Shown here: positions 1 to 7,496 of the stretch, piece after piece
Layout: each line of letters opens with the position of its first letter
Position numbering within the stretch: the first letter of the stretch is position 1
Assembly: GCF_037265215.1 (NCBI RefSeq)
Contig: NZ_CP147737.1
Span: 3,690,001 to 3,754,000 of the forward strand
Source: Xenorhabdus griffiniae
GTDB lineage: Bacteria > Pseudomonadota > Gammaproteobacteria > Enterobacterales > Enterobacteriaceae
DNA length: 64,000 nt
Reading direction: 5' to 3'
Made by a program: the position numbers and the translations under genes
The notes under the pieces: model-generated
Databases searched by the model: none
Told to the model about the DNA's origin: nothing
Seen by the model: only the letters and a program-made list of their open reading frames with translations

Positions 1-1
1 T

Positions 2-1618
2 CTCGTTATCGTTGAACGCCAGACAGTTGAACCCGCCGTTGACCCCGAACCAACAGTCATCTTAGCCGCTGAACCTGTGCCCCGCGTGACGCCGAATGTG
101 GTGTGTGAATCCGGCGACAACGGCGAGCTGCTGATCTCGGTCGGCACATTACAATGGTGTCTGCGCGGCATGGGCACAGTCAAAGCCGGCGCTGCCGTGA
201 TGAAACTCAATGCGCAGGTGCTGGACAGGCAAAGCGGCGTGTTGTTCGCGGATGGCGTTGATCTGATCAGTGCCCGTTCCCGCCACAGTTATGCGCGTCT
301 GGCTGCGGCTGAGCTGGGGCTGGGCGAAGCGGATCTGCGGCGTTCGCTGGGGCAGGTGTTACTGGCGATCGAACAGTGGCAGCAACAACCCGCGGACACC
401 GGCCCCAACGTACCGGAGATGGGGATCGCGGAACGGGAAGCAGCACTGGCGTTACTGCAAGATCCGTACTTGACGGCGCGTATTACCGCTGACTTAGCCG
501 CCTGCGGCGTAGTCGGCGAATCCACTAACTTACTGGCGGGCTTTTTGGCGGCCGTGAGCCGAAAGTTACCCAAACCGTTAGCCGTCCTGATCCAGAGCAG
601 CAGTGCCGCCGGAAAATCCTCATTAATGGATGCCGTACTGAACCTGATCCCGGAAGAAGAACGCATCCAGTACAGCGCCATGACCGGCCAGAGCCTGTTT
701 TATCTCGGTGAAACCAACCTGCAGCACAAAATATTAGCCATCGCGGAAGAAGAAGGCGTGCGGCAGGCGGCTTATGCGCTCAAGCTGTTGCAGTCAGACG
801 GCGAGTTAACAATGGCGAGTACGGGCAAGGATGAAGCCACGGGCAACCTCGTGACCAAAAGCTACACCGTCAAAGGCCCGGTGATGCTGATGCTCACCAC
901 GACTGCCATTGATGTGGATGAAGAGCTGCTCAACCGCTGTCTGGTGCTGACGGTGAATGAATCCCGCGAACAGACCGAAGCGATCCACGCGGTGCAGCGC
1001 CAGAAACAAACCCTCGAAGGCTTGCTGGCCGAGAACGAGCGCGATTATCTGACCCAGCTTCACCAGAACGCCCAGCGGCTGCTGAAACCGCTGAATGTGG
1101 TCAATCCCTATGCTCACCAACTGACGTTCCTGTCAGATAAAACCCGCACCCGCCGTGACCATATGAAATACCTGACGTTAATCCAGAGCATTGCCCTGCT
1201 GCACCAGCACCAGCGGGAGATCAAGAGCACTGAGCATCGCGGCAAGCGGCTTGAATATATCGAAGTGAGCAAAGACGATATCAAACTGGCGAACCAGCTT
1301 GCCCATGAAATCTTAGGCCGGACGCTGGACGAAATGCCGCCGCAGACGCGCAGGCTGTTACTGTTAATCCAGCAGATGGCGCACGGCATGGCAGCAGAAC
1401 AACAATGCGCACTGAATAGGGTGCGTTTTACCCGACGGGATATCCGGGCTTACACGAACTGGAGCGACAGCCAGCTTAAGCTGCATTGCCAGCGCCTGAG
1501 CGACATGGAATACCTGCTTGTTCACGGTGGCAGTCGCGGGCACCTGCTGCAATACGAACTGCTGTGGGACGGTGACGGCGACAGCGCCCACTTAAGCGGC
1601 CTGATCGTCCCGGTATGA
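2..1618 (+). CDS. Mobile-element DNA primase/ATPase-like protein (5' end outside window)
   Basis: The frame is open to the left edge of the window, so this is the C-terminal part of a longer protein. A GTG at 77 is only an internal candidate start. A P-loop of the form SSSAAGKSS lies near nt 590-625. It is followed by an acidic IAEEEG stretch and a TTTA segment that fit Walker B and sensor positions of an AAA-like ATPase. The C-terminal quarter looks like a winged helix. Proteins of this kind usually have an N-terminal CHC2 zinc finger and Toprim primase part, which would lie upstream and is not seen. The gene is GC-rich compared with the chromosomal genes. It lies 219 bp before a tyrosine recombinase, and the two probably belong to one integrative element. 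The replication role is inferred from fold and context. Confidence 0.72.
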   Translation, partial: LVIVERQTVEPAVDPEPTVILAAEPVPRVTPNVVCESGDNGELLISVGTLQWCLRGMGTVKAGAAVMKLNAQVLDRQSGVLFADGVDLISARSRHSYARLAAAELGLGEADLRRSLGQVLLAIEQWQQQPADTGPNVPEMGIAEREAALALLQDPYLTARITADLAACGVVGESTNLLAGFLAAVSRKLPKPLAVLIQSSSAAGKSSLMDAVLNLIPEEERIQYSAMTGQSLFYLGETNLQHKILAIAEEEGVRQAAYALKLLQSDGELTMASTGKDEATGNLVTKSYTVKGPVMLMLTTTAIDVDEELLNRCLVLTVNESREQTEAIHAVQRQKQTLEGLLAENERDYLTQLHQNAQRLLKPLNVVNPYAHQLTFLSDKTRTRRDHMKYLTLIQSIALLHQHQREIKSTEHRGKRLEYIEVSKDDIKLANQLAHEILGRTLDEMPPQTRRLLLLIQQMAHGMAAEQQCALNRVRFTRRDIRAYTNWSDSQLKLHCQRLSDMEYLLVHGGSRGHLLQYELLWDGDGDSAHLSGLIVPV

Positions 1619-1624
1619 TCCCCG

Positions 1625-1741
1625 CAAGTCTGGGTAGCACGGAGGCAAGTCTTCCCCAAGTCTACCCCAAGTCGGGGTCAAGTCTGGGTAGCCAAAACTA
1701 CCCTAAAGCCACAGCCAGAGTGGGTTAACCGAGCGCAAGTC
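1625..1741. repeat. CAAGTC repeat array (iteron-like)
   Basis: Six copies of CAAGTC start at 1625, 1646, 1657, 1668, 1679 and 1736. The steps are 21, 11, 11, 11 and 57 bp, so the first five lie on about the same face of the helix. Several copies continue as CTGGGTAG or CTACCC, which also creates a hairpin (GGGTAG 1686-1691, CTACCC 1698-1703). The array fills the gap between the primase-like gene and the recombinase. It may be a binding site for a replication or recombination protein; this is inference. Confidence 0.6.
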
Positions 1742-1836
1742 TGACAAAACGAAAAATCACTGTTCCGGCAACACAATAAAAACTTCCCGTCATACCGTAC
1801 TGCCGGATAGCACCCACGACAAAAAGGACAATCCGC

Positions 1837-2883
1837 ATGATAACTTCACACGACAACACCCTGATCACACTGCGCCAACAGCTTGAAGCGTGGTTCGACA
1901 CGCTGCTGGCACAAGGCCGGGCTGACCGCACGCGGGAAACATACCGTAGCTACCTGCTACCCTTTATCGACTGGTGCGAACAGCGCACGGTGCGTTACCC
2001 CGCACAGGTCACACTGGTGTTACTGGAAAGCTGGCAGCGGTATCTGCGGGCTTACCGTAAAGCCGATGGCCAGCCTTACGGCAATAACGGTCAGCGGGAA
2101 CGGCTGATCGCCCTGCGGCTGTGGTTCCGCTATTTGCTGCAACGCCATCACATCCTCTATAACCCAGCCGAGCAGATGGTGTTGCCGAAAGAAGAAAAGC
2201 GGCTGCCGGCGCAGATCCTGAGTGAACGGGAAACCACGCAGGTGTTGGACAGCCTTGATGATCAGAGTGTGTTGGGACTTCGCAACCGGGTGATGCTGGA
2301 AATCCTCTGGAGCAGCGGCATCCGGCGCATGGAGTTACGCCAGCTCCGGCAGGGGGACATCGACTTCGAACGCGGTGCGGTCGTCGTGAATCAGGGCAAA
2401 GGGAATAAAGACCGGGTTGTGCCTGTCGGTGAGCGGGCGCTGGGCTGGCTGAAACGCTATCTGGTCAACGTCAGGCCACAACTGGCCGCGCACTATGACA
2501 GCGGTTATCTGTTTATCTCGCAAAAGGGCAGGCCGCTGAGTCTGGGACACCTGACGCAGATCGCAGGCAAGGCCATCCGGCAGCAGGCGCAGTTAGACAA
2601 ACCGGGCGCCTGCCATCTGTTCCGGCACTCAATGGCGACGCAGATGCTGGATAACGGCGCGGATATCCGCCATATCCAGGCAATGCTGGGACATGAGAAA
2701 CTTAACACGACAGAAATTTATACACGCGTGGCGATCGGTCACTTGAAGAAAGTGCATAAACAAACCCATCCGGCAGAGCGTGACACACCGACACCACAGG
2801 AAAGCAGTGCAGGTTGTGCCAGCGACGAGCCGGATGCCGAACCGACACCCCAACGCACCGGGCAGTCTGACAGTCCCCGTTGA
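1837..2883 (+). CDS. Tyrosine site-specific recombinase (XerD-like integrase)
   Basis: A 348-residue DNA strand-exchange enzyme. The N-terminal SAM-like core-binding domain covers about residues 10-105 and the catalytic domain about 125-310. The catalytic set is visible: Arg163 (SGIRRMEL), Lys in GKGNKDR near 188-191, His260-x-x-Arg263 (HLFRH), His286 (LGHEKLNTT) and nucleophile Tyr295. The tail after 310 is rich in Pro, Thr and Glu and is probably disordered. The ATG follows AAGGAC at good spacing. It is closer to XerC/XerD and transposon resolvase-type recombinases than to phage integrases, because no arm-binding domain is evident. It lies downstream of the primase-like gene and just upstream of two dif-like palindromes, which are the obvious candidate targets. 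Confidence 0.88.
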   Translation: MITSHDNTLITLRQQLEAWFDTLLAQGRADRTRETYRSYLLPFIDWCEQRTVRYPAQVTLVLLESWQRYLRAYRKADGQPYGNNGQRERLIALRLWFRYLLQRHHILYNPAEQMVLPKEEKRLPAQILSERETTQVLDSLDDQSVLGLRNRVMLEILWSSGIRRMELRQLRQGDIDFERGAVVVNQGKGNKDRVVPVGERALGWLKRYLVNVRPQLAAHYDSGYLFISQKGRPLSLGHLTQIAGKAIRQQAQLDKPGACHLFRHSMATQMLDNGADIRHIQAMLGHEKLNTTEIYTRVAIGHLKKVHKQTHPAERDTPTPQESSAGCASDEPDAEPTPQRTGQSDSPR

Positions 2884-3020
2884 GTTCGCTGGGAACGGTG
2901 CAGGGGCAGACCGTGGCCGGACTGCCCGTCAGCATCGGTGCTCGCGGGGGTACGTGGGCCATGGTCGGCCTGAGCAGCCGTGTCCCCGTTCAGTCAGTGC
3001 AGGCCGCCCAAAGCCCACTC

Positions 3021-3046
3021 AACATAATGTGGGGGAATTATGCGAA
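3021..3046. other. dif-like palindromic site, 10-bp centre
   Basis: Half-sites ACATAA (3022-3027) and TTATGCGAA (3038-3046) face each other across a 10-bp centre containing a run of five G. Read on the minus strand this resembles the XerC/XerD target dif, with CGCATAA on one side and TTATGT on the other. It lies 138 bp after the recombinase gene and is inverted relative to the second site at 3094-3121. A role as recombination site is inferred. Confidence 0.5.
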
Positions 3047-3093
3047 ACTCGCCGTTGCGCTGAGTCGTTCCCAAAAACCGGGCAAAGCGGCTC

Positions 3094-3121
3094 GCATCGC
3101 ATAATTTACATTATGTCTGGC
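3094..3121. other. dif-like site, 6-bp centre
   Basis: TCGCATAA (3097-3104), the 6-bp centre TTTACA (3105-3110) and TTATGT (3111-3116) match the core of the E. coli dif site (CGCATAA, 6 bp, TTATGT) both in sequence and in the 6-bp spacing used by Xer recombinases. The outer flanks differ from dif. It probably serves the tyrosine recombinase encoded at 1837-2883 or the host XerCD. A target role is inferred; the sequence match is direct. Confidence 0.55.
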
Positions 3122-3819
3122 GCCCCCGCTGTTCGGCATCGCGGGGTGTGGCGCACAAGGCTTCGCCTTCTGCTGTCAGCATCGGCGCACCCTCTTGGCA
3201 AACACCGCGCCGAATCGGAACACTGCGCCAACGTCCAACCAAGCAGGTACCTTCTTTAGCTGCCTTGCTATCCTCTGGCAAACACCCCTGTAGGCAAGTC
3301 GGCCTGCGGCCTCCGTTGGTTTACCTCCCCCGCCCCAACCCACGCTGCATTGGCTGCGCCCGGCTCGCAGTCGCTGCGCTCCTCGCTCGTTACCGTGCTC
3401 GCCATCTCCGCCCCGTGCAGCCCCCAGAGGGGGCTTCCCTTGAGCAAAGCATCATCGGTAAAACCGAGCCAGATCCTGCGCATCAGTGCTTGATAGCGTC
3501 GCAATGCGCCGCTGGCGGGTTCTGTGCCACCCGCACCCGCAGAACGAGCGCCCGCCGCCCAAACGAGTTGGGCGACGTTCGCCCGTTGCCGAAAGTGAAA
3601 AGCCTCACAAAATCAGGTTATTCAATCCATCACAAGCCAAAATGATCGCTATACTGCACAACGGCTTGCGGCGGTGGCATAGCAAAACAGGCCAAAAGTG
3701 CACTTCGGCATTTTAGGTTCGCGGGAATGGGCTAAACAGGTAAAAACGGTTCTTTAATAAGCTGATAGATAAGAAAAAAATCGCTTAAAAAAGTATAACC
3801 GCACCGGAACCTGCCCTAA
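3122..3819. other. GC-rich end of the mobile element; no convincing gene
   Basis: An open frame at 3148-3645 (165 codons, plus strand) has an unusual composition rich in Pro, Arg and Ala. I recall similar hypothetical proteins from integrative elements, but many other frames are open here too. I treat it as non-coding or doubtful. A perfect hairpin AGCCCCC-AGA-GGGGGCT lies at 3419-3435. GC content falls sharply near 3600-3750, which I take as the approximate boundary with the Rhs toxin array. No duplicated attachment site could be identified by eye. Confidence 0.35.
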
Positions 3820-4251
3820 GACCCCATTGGGCTGAAAGGCGGCCTTAATCCTTACGGGTATGTCGATAATCCGGTCAAATATGTAGATCCTTTCGGGCTA
3901 TCTACTGTCACAGTTGGTCGTTGGATGAGTCCCGAAGAATTCCAAAAAATGCGTGACACTGGCAAAGTAGTTCAAAGTACTACAGGAACAACGCATGTCG
4001 GTTATCCAGCAAATATTGATGCCTTCGGTAAACAAGCTAAACCGGGAACGGTGTATGTTGAATTTGATGTTCCTGAAAAATCGTTGATAAAAACAAATGA
4101 TGAATGGGCAAAAATAGTAGGTCCAGATTCTTTAGAAGGGCGTTTAGCAAAACGTAAAGGATTGCCTGTACCAGAAATGCCGGAAGTTACTAATATGGAA
4201 ATTAAAGCACATAAAACAACAGAGGGGATAATGACAGTATGCAAAAAATAA
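3820..4251 (+). CDS. Orphan Rhs C-terminal toxin fragment, TreTu-like ADP-ribosyltransferase
   Basis: The frame begins right after a stop at 3817 with the end of an Rhs core ([18 protein letters not shown], then YVDPFGL), the place where Rhs proteins switch to variable toxins. The toxin domain follows, starting [12 protein letters not shown] and containing YVEFDVP and [16 protein letters not shown]. These motifs match, from memory, the TreTu family, which ADP-ribosylates elongation factor Tu. The delivery part of Rhs is missing. The first internal ATG is at 3925, so this is an orphan cassette, active only if recombined onto an intact rhs gene. The stop overlaps the start of the 82-residue gene at 4239 by 13 bp, as expected for a toxin/immunity pair. 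The family assignment is from motif recall and unsearched. Confidence 0.68.
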   Translation, partial: DPIGLKGGLNPYGYVDNPVKYVDPFGLSTVTVGRWMSPEEFQKMRDTGKVVQSTTGTTHVGYPANIDAFGKQAKPGTVYVEFDVPEKSLIKTNDEWAKIVGPDSLEGRLAKRKGLPVPEMPEVTNMEIKAHKTTEGIMTVCKK

Positions 4252-4487
4252 GATTATGGATTATATCTAATTACAATTATCCCATAATTGTAAATAACGA
4301 GAGTTTAGTTGTTGATATTGATACGGATAAAAATATTGCTCGGTTTACTGTATGGGATGATTTGTCATGCGTACTAGAAATTCTCGATGTAGATACTGAA
4401 AAATATATTATCAATGAAAGAAGAGAATTATCCTCTGATGAGGAAGTAATTGAATCATTCAAAGAATTTCATAGCCTACTAAATTAA
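4239..4487 (+). CDS. Putative immunity protein for the TreTu-like toxin
   Basis: An 82-residue acidic protein with no signal peptide or membrane segment. It begins inside the end of the upstream toxin fragment (13-bp overlap), so the two are translationally linked. I do not recognise the family. Its position directly after an Rhs toxin end, before a terminator, is the standard place for a cytoplasmic immunity protein that binds the toxin. The C-terminal part ([17 protein letters not shown]) is predicted helical. A GAGGGG stretch lies about 12-17 nt before the ATG. The immunity role is inferred from position. Confidence 0.6.
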   Translation: MQKIRLWIISNYNYPIIVNNESLVVDIDTDKNIARFTVWDDLSCVLEILDVDTEKYIINERRELSSDEEVIESFKEFHSLLN

Positions 4488-4491
4488 ACTT

Positions 4492-4523
4492 AAGCCGGAA
4501 AGATCCCTGTGATCTTCCGGCTT
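4492..4523 (+). terminator. Terminator after Rhs cassette 1
   Basis: AAGCCGGAAAGATC pairs with GATCTTCCGGCTT across a 5-base loop, followed by a T-rich tract. Related copies follow cassettes 2 and 3. Confidence 0.8.
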
Positions 4524-4583
4524 TTTTCTTTTTTAAGATCCGCTCATTCCCTGCCCTTAGTTGCTGTTGTAGTCGCCAAGCAG

Positions 4584-4880
4584 CTAGCGCATTCTCAGCT
4601 TAATTTCACTGATTTGCTCTCGCTGGCGCTGGTATTGCTGTTTGAGGCCGTGAGTCTCGTTGCTGTCAGGGATGAGCACTAAACAACCGTCCATAATCTT
4701 AACAGTGAGTGTGCCGCCAATCTCAAACCCCGCCGCCTTAAGCCATCTGCCCGTTAAATTTATCGCGGGTCGGGGGTTCGGCCTGCCATTTTGCGGTACG
4801 TATCCCACGGTGTAATAACGTTCTGTTTTTGCCGCTTTATTTACGGCACGGTTTTGCCTAGAATTCGCCTTAGCCATCAT
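4584..4880 (-). CDS. symE: SymE family toxin
   Basis: A 98-residue protein of the SymE family. In E. coli, SymE is an SOS-induced, AbrB-fold toxin that affects nucleoid and RNA and is held down by the antisense RNA SymR. Here the family motifs YYTVGYVPQNG, INLTGRWLKAAGFEIGG and KIMDGCLVL are all present. The gene starts with two ATGs; AAGGAG (minus strand, at 4885-4890) gives better spacing to the second (4877). I see no clear LexA box or SymR promoter upstream. A TAG stop ends it about nine codons earlier than the paralogous fragment at 7485-7577, whose sequence continues RELIGEYKSR. symE genes commonly sit beside rhs loci in enterobacteria, as here. Confidence 0.85.
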   Translation of the reverse strand: MMAKANSRQNRAVNKAAKTERYYTVGYVPQNGRPNPRPAINLTGRWLKAAGFEIGGTLTVKIMDGCLVLIPDSNETHGLKQQYQRQREQISEIKLRMR

Positions 4881-4961
4881 TCAACTCCTTCTTAGTTGCT
4901 TGTGGTGAGCAACTTCGGCGTGTTGCAAGCGCGCCGGAGCTGCGTTAAAAATGCTTTCTCT

Positions 4962-5117
4962 TTAGCTGCCTTTCTCCTGCTCAACCGGACGCATTGCTGA
5001 TTCAACCCGGCTCTTCATAATCACCGCATCAATCAGTTTAATCACTGTCTCTTGCTCTTCCGGCTGGCATTCTTCAAGAGCTTTAAGCCGCTCAATTAAC
5101 CGCGTATTACTCAGCGT
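4962..5117 (-). pseudogene. C-terminal remnant of a regulator-like gene
   Basis: On the minus strand a 51-codon frame reads TLSNTRLIERLKALEECQ and continues through ETVIKLIDAVIMK to a TAA. It is predicted to be helical and resembles the tail of the XRE-type regulators found next to symE in other enterobacteria (recalled, not searched). There is no start codon or helix-turn-helix part. The sequence is cut off exactly where the next Rhs core fragment begins (about 5116), so the insertion or recombination that placed cassette 2 here probably truncated it. Confidence 0.5.
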
Positions 5118-5145
5118 ACGGGAACTGCTGGATGAGCAAGGGGAA

Positions 5146-6165
5146 ATGGTCTGGGGCCACGCGGAAAAACGCGGTGACGTCCCGTCTCATCACCCGGATC
5201 ACCATGTTCAGTGTCACTTCCGGTTTTTAGGGCAATATTTTGATGAGGAGTCGGGTCTTTTTTACAATCGGCACCGCTACTACTCGCCGGAGACTGCACA
5301 GTACATATCGAGTGACCCCATTGGGCTTGAAGGGGGCTTTAACCCTTATTCTTATGTGCATAATCCCACAATATGGATCGATCCGCTGGGATTAGCTGGA
5401 GACGATTGCGATAAGCTGCTTAAGCAGGCTTCCAAAAAAACTGTTCCTCCGATAAATGAAGCGCATGTTTTCCACGGAGAGATCAATAAGAAAGGTAAGG
5501 CTATTGGCTTTCATTATGAAGGTCTTCATCAAGGAAAAGCACGGATCGTTGAAATTACGAATCCTCCAAATGCTCAAGGAGTTTACCGTGGTAGAGTTGA
5601 AATATTTAACCCTAAAACAAATGAGTGGCCACCGAAGGTAGCCAAATCGACGTTTTACCCTAAATCTTGGAGTCCTCAACAAGTCACGGCAGAAATTAAA
5701 GGTGCTTTCCAAAATGGTGTTGTTGATCCAAGTGGTAAATGGACTGGTGTATCTCCAGGCGGAGTGAAAATAGAAGATGGCTTGATGCTTCAGGAAAGAT
5801 CAATACAGCTTATCCATTATATTAAAAATACAAATGGTAAAAATGATATGAAATTTTTAATCACAGAAGACGGATATCCTACGGTAGAAATTGATTACGA
5901 ACGCCATGTATTGGCTGATTTTTTAATAGGAGATGTTCAGAGGGATGTCGCTTATACTGATGAATTAATCTCATTATGTGACTCTATCAGCAATAGTAAA
6001 TCACCACTATGGGAAGGTACTGGCAATGCCCATACTGTTACCATTAAACCGGATGGTGTCGAAATTTTTAACGAATATACAGAAGAAAGTCTTAAGCTCG
6101 CAACCATAGAAGAATTCAAAGGTTATCTTGAAAAATGGAAAGAATTACTTCTAAGTAGAGAATAA
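5146..6165 (+). CDS. Orphan Rhs-EndoU nuclease toxin, frameshifted into its immunity gene
   Basis: The frame is open from about 5116 with Rhs core sequence (RELLDEQGEMVWGHAEKR, then LFYNRHRYY and DPIGLEGGFNPYSYVHNP). It then becomes an EndoU-type RNase domain at about residues 100-210: EAHVFHGE and GFHYEG supply the histidines, followed by FYPKSWS and GVSPGGVKIE. EndoU domains normally end with a TAYP-type motif. That motif is present here in another frame (5778-5825: WLDASGKINTAYPLY, stop at 5823). A one-base loss near 5776 therefore replaces the last 16 residues of the toxin. Translation instead runs on into the 105-residue immunity protein at 5848. As written this is a 339-residue fusion and the toxin is probably inactive. 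It could be sequencing error or real decay. Confidence 0.75.
   Translation: MVWGHAEKRGDVPSHHPDHHVQCHFRFLGQYFDEESGLFYNRHRYYSPETAQYISSDPIGLEGGFNPYSYVHNPTIWIDPLGLAGDDCDKLLKQASKKTVPPINEAHVFHGEINKKGKAIGFHYEGLHQGKARIVEITNPPNAQGVYRGRVEIFNPKTNEWPPKVAKSTFYPKSWSPQQVTAEIKGAFQNGVVDPSGKWTGVSPGGVKIEDGLMLQERSIQLIHYIKNTNGKNDMKFLITEDGYPTVEIDYERHVLADFLIGDVQRDVAYTDELISLCDSISNSKSPLWEGTGNAHTVTIKPDGVEIFNEYTEESLKLATIEEFKGYLEKWKELLLSRE
5848..6165 (+). CDS. Immunity protein of the EndoU toxin, YacL-like
   Basis: This is the original downstream gene, now read in frame with the toxin. From ATG 5848 it gives 105 residues starting MKFLITEDGYPTVEIDYER. The length, the order of acidic segments and the end (EESLKLATIEEFKGYLEKW) resemble E. 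coli YacL (UPF0231), which suggests the immunity protein derives from or shares that fold. It has no signal or membrane segment, so it would act in the cytoplasm against an RNase. No strong ribosome-binding site lies before 5848, so it may now depend on translation from the toxin frame. The YacL relation is from recall and moderate at best. Confidence 0.6.
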   Translation: MKFLITEDGYPTVEIDYERHVLADFLIGDVQRDVAYTDELISLCDSISNSKSPLWEGTGNAHTVTIKPDGVEIFNEYTEESLKLATIEEFKGYLEKWKELLLSRE

Positions 6166-6176
6166 ACATCAAAGAG

Positions 6177-6202
6177 CTGGAAAGATCCCTGTGATCTTCC
6201 AG
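6177..6202 (+). terminator. Terminator after Rhs cassette 2 (degenerate copy)
   Basis: CTGGAAAGATC pairs with GATCTTCCAG across CCTGT and is followed by a T-rich stretch. It is a diverged copy of the terminator after cassette 1. Confidence 0.65.
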
Positions 6203-6305
6203 ATTTGTTCTTTTTTAAGAGCCGTTCACTCCCTGTTCTGCTCAAGAAAAATCGGACATTTTTACGAAGGCCATTTTACCTTCCACGGGGTTAAGTCATT
6301 ATTAG

Positions 6306-6884
6306 CCGTGTGTATACTATAACCGCTTGCAGTCTTATGTGCCGAAGACAGGGCAGTACATCAGTCCCGATCCTTTGGGATTATTGGGCGGATTGAATCC
6401 GTACGGGTATGTGCATAATCCGACTGGATGGGTTGATCCTTTTGGGTTAGCGGGTGAAGATTGTCCAAATATTAAATATGGAGAATTAGATGATTTAGGT
6501 CGCCCAACAGGAGTTCACGCCACCTTAGATAAAAGCCATATTAATACAGGCACGCACGCTAATCCGAACATACAACCACCAGGGTTTATTACAGGCAAAG
6601 GTTCTAATAGGGCTAGAGGACATTTGCTCGGTCGACAATTAGGCGGTTCCGGTGATGATGTTAGGAACCTTGTCACTCTCCAACAACGACCTGCTAATAC
6701 TCCTTTTATGAGCGGAGTCGAAGGTAGAATAAGAAAAGCCTTAGAACAAGGACAACTTGTTGAAATGAGTTCTGTTCCTATTTATAAGGGACCTTCCAGA
6801 ATTCCGGCTGGTATTACAATGAAAGCGGAAGGTTCCGGCGGATTCTATGAATATGTAACTGTCCTTAACCCACCGGGAATGTAA
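6306..6884 (+). CDS. Orphan Rhs C-terminal toxin fragment, DNA/RNA non-specific endonuclease
   Basis: The frame opens after a stop at 6303 with Rhs core ([20 protein letters not shown], then [11 protein letters not shown] and [12 protein letters not shown]). It continues into a nuclease of the Endonuclea_NS_2 type with the signature [20 protein letters not shown], whose RGH histidine is the expected catalytic residue, followed by [15 protein letters not shown]. No start codon lies before the core scar; TTG at 6327 is the first alternative start. Like the two units upstream it is a displaced toxin tip without the Rhs shell. The partner at 6888 follows after 3 bp. The fold assignment rests on the RGH motif and is fairly secure. 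Confidence 0.75.
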   Translation, partial: PCVYYNRLQSYVPKTGQYISPDPLGLLGGLNPYGYVHNPTGWVDPFGLAGEDCPNIKYGELDDLGRPTGVHATLDKSHINTGTHANPNIQPPGFITGKGSNRARGHLLGRQLGGSGDDVRNLVTLQQRPANTPFMSGVEGRIRKALEQGQLVEMSSVPIYKGPSRIPAGITMKAEGSGGFYEYVTVLNPPGM

Positions 6885-6887
6885 ATA

Positions 6888-7415
6888 ATGAGTATAAAGA
6901 GTTTAAATAATATATTGCCCTTGCCTATCCATCCAAATGAAAATGGTCATGATGAAAAATGGCCACTGATAGATGATATACACTCTTTCCCTAAAGATTA
7001 TATTGATTTTATCACTCAGTATGGTACAGGCAGAATTGCCGATTTTATCACGATCTTTAACCCATTTAGCGAAGATGAGGATTTGAATTTTTTTAGCCAG
7101 AAAGAATGGGTTATTGAGGATTTTAATTCTCTTGTTGAATCTGATCCCGATTACTATCCGTTTATTCTTTATCCTGATATTAACGGACTGCTTCCTATCG
7201 GTGTTACTGATAACGGTGACTATATATTTTGGGTTGCTTCATCAGATAATAGTGATTTATGGAATGTTGCACTTATTGCGGCAAGGGCACCAGAAGTTGA
7301 ATATAGGCAAGAAAACTTCACTGATTTTTTAGAGGGTATTTTATCAAGAAAGATCAAATGCATATCATTGCCTGATGATTTTCCACCTAATAATATAAAA
7401 TTTAGTAGTATTTAA
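6888..7415 (+). CDS. SUKH (SMI1/KNR4) family immunity protein
   Basis: A 175-residue cytoplasmic protein beginning 3 bp after the nuclease toxin stop. The segment FPKDYIDFITQYGTGRI followed by LLPIGVTDNGDYIFW is the typical SMI1/KNR4 (SUKH) pattern, a fold widely used as immunity to nuclease toxins. Its place after an RGH nuclease makes it the specific inhibitor of that toxin (inference). The unit ends in the repeated terminator. Confidence 0.8.
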   Translation: MSIKSLNNILPLPIHPNENGHDEKWPLIDDIHSFPKDYIDFITQYGTGRIADFITIFNPFSEDEDLNFFSQKEWVIEDFNSLVESDPDYYPFILYPDINGLLPIGVTDNGDYIFWVASSDNSDLWNVALIAARAPEVEYRQENFTDFLEGILSRKIKCISLPDDFPPNNIKFSSI

Positions 7416-7420
7416 AAAAT

Positions 7421-7453
7421 AAGCCGGAAAGATCCCCATGATCTTCCGGCTTT
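7421..7453 (+). terminator. Terminator after Rhs cassette 3
   Basis: AAGCCGGAAAGATC pairs with GATCTTCCGGCTT, then a T-rich run. It is almost identical to the terminator after cassette 1. Confidence 0.8.
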
Positions 7454-7462
7454 CTTCTTTTT

Positions 7463-7496
7463 AAGAGCCGCTCAGTGTCTGCCCTTAGCGGCTCTT
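7463..7496. terminator. Second hairpin, possible bidirectional terminator
   Basis: AAGAGCCGCT pairs perfectly with AGCGGCTCTT across 14 bases. It overlaps the stop codon of the symE remnant on the minus strand. Confidence 0.5.

Noticed and set aside
289..1591. Minus-strand frames inside the primase-like gene
   Set aside because: They are shadows of the clearly coding plus-strand frame with its P-loop.
2780..3716. Several overlapping open frames on both strands (for example 2780-3259, 3148-3645, 3486-3716)
   Set aside because: GC-rich DNA gives long open frames in all six phases. None shows a domain, a ribosome-binding site or an operon context. They are described under the element end only.
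4881..4961. LexA box and SymR promoter upstream of symE
   Set aside because: No CTGT-N8-ACAG-like sequence was found, and an antisense promoter cannot be read with confidence.
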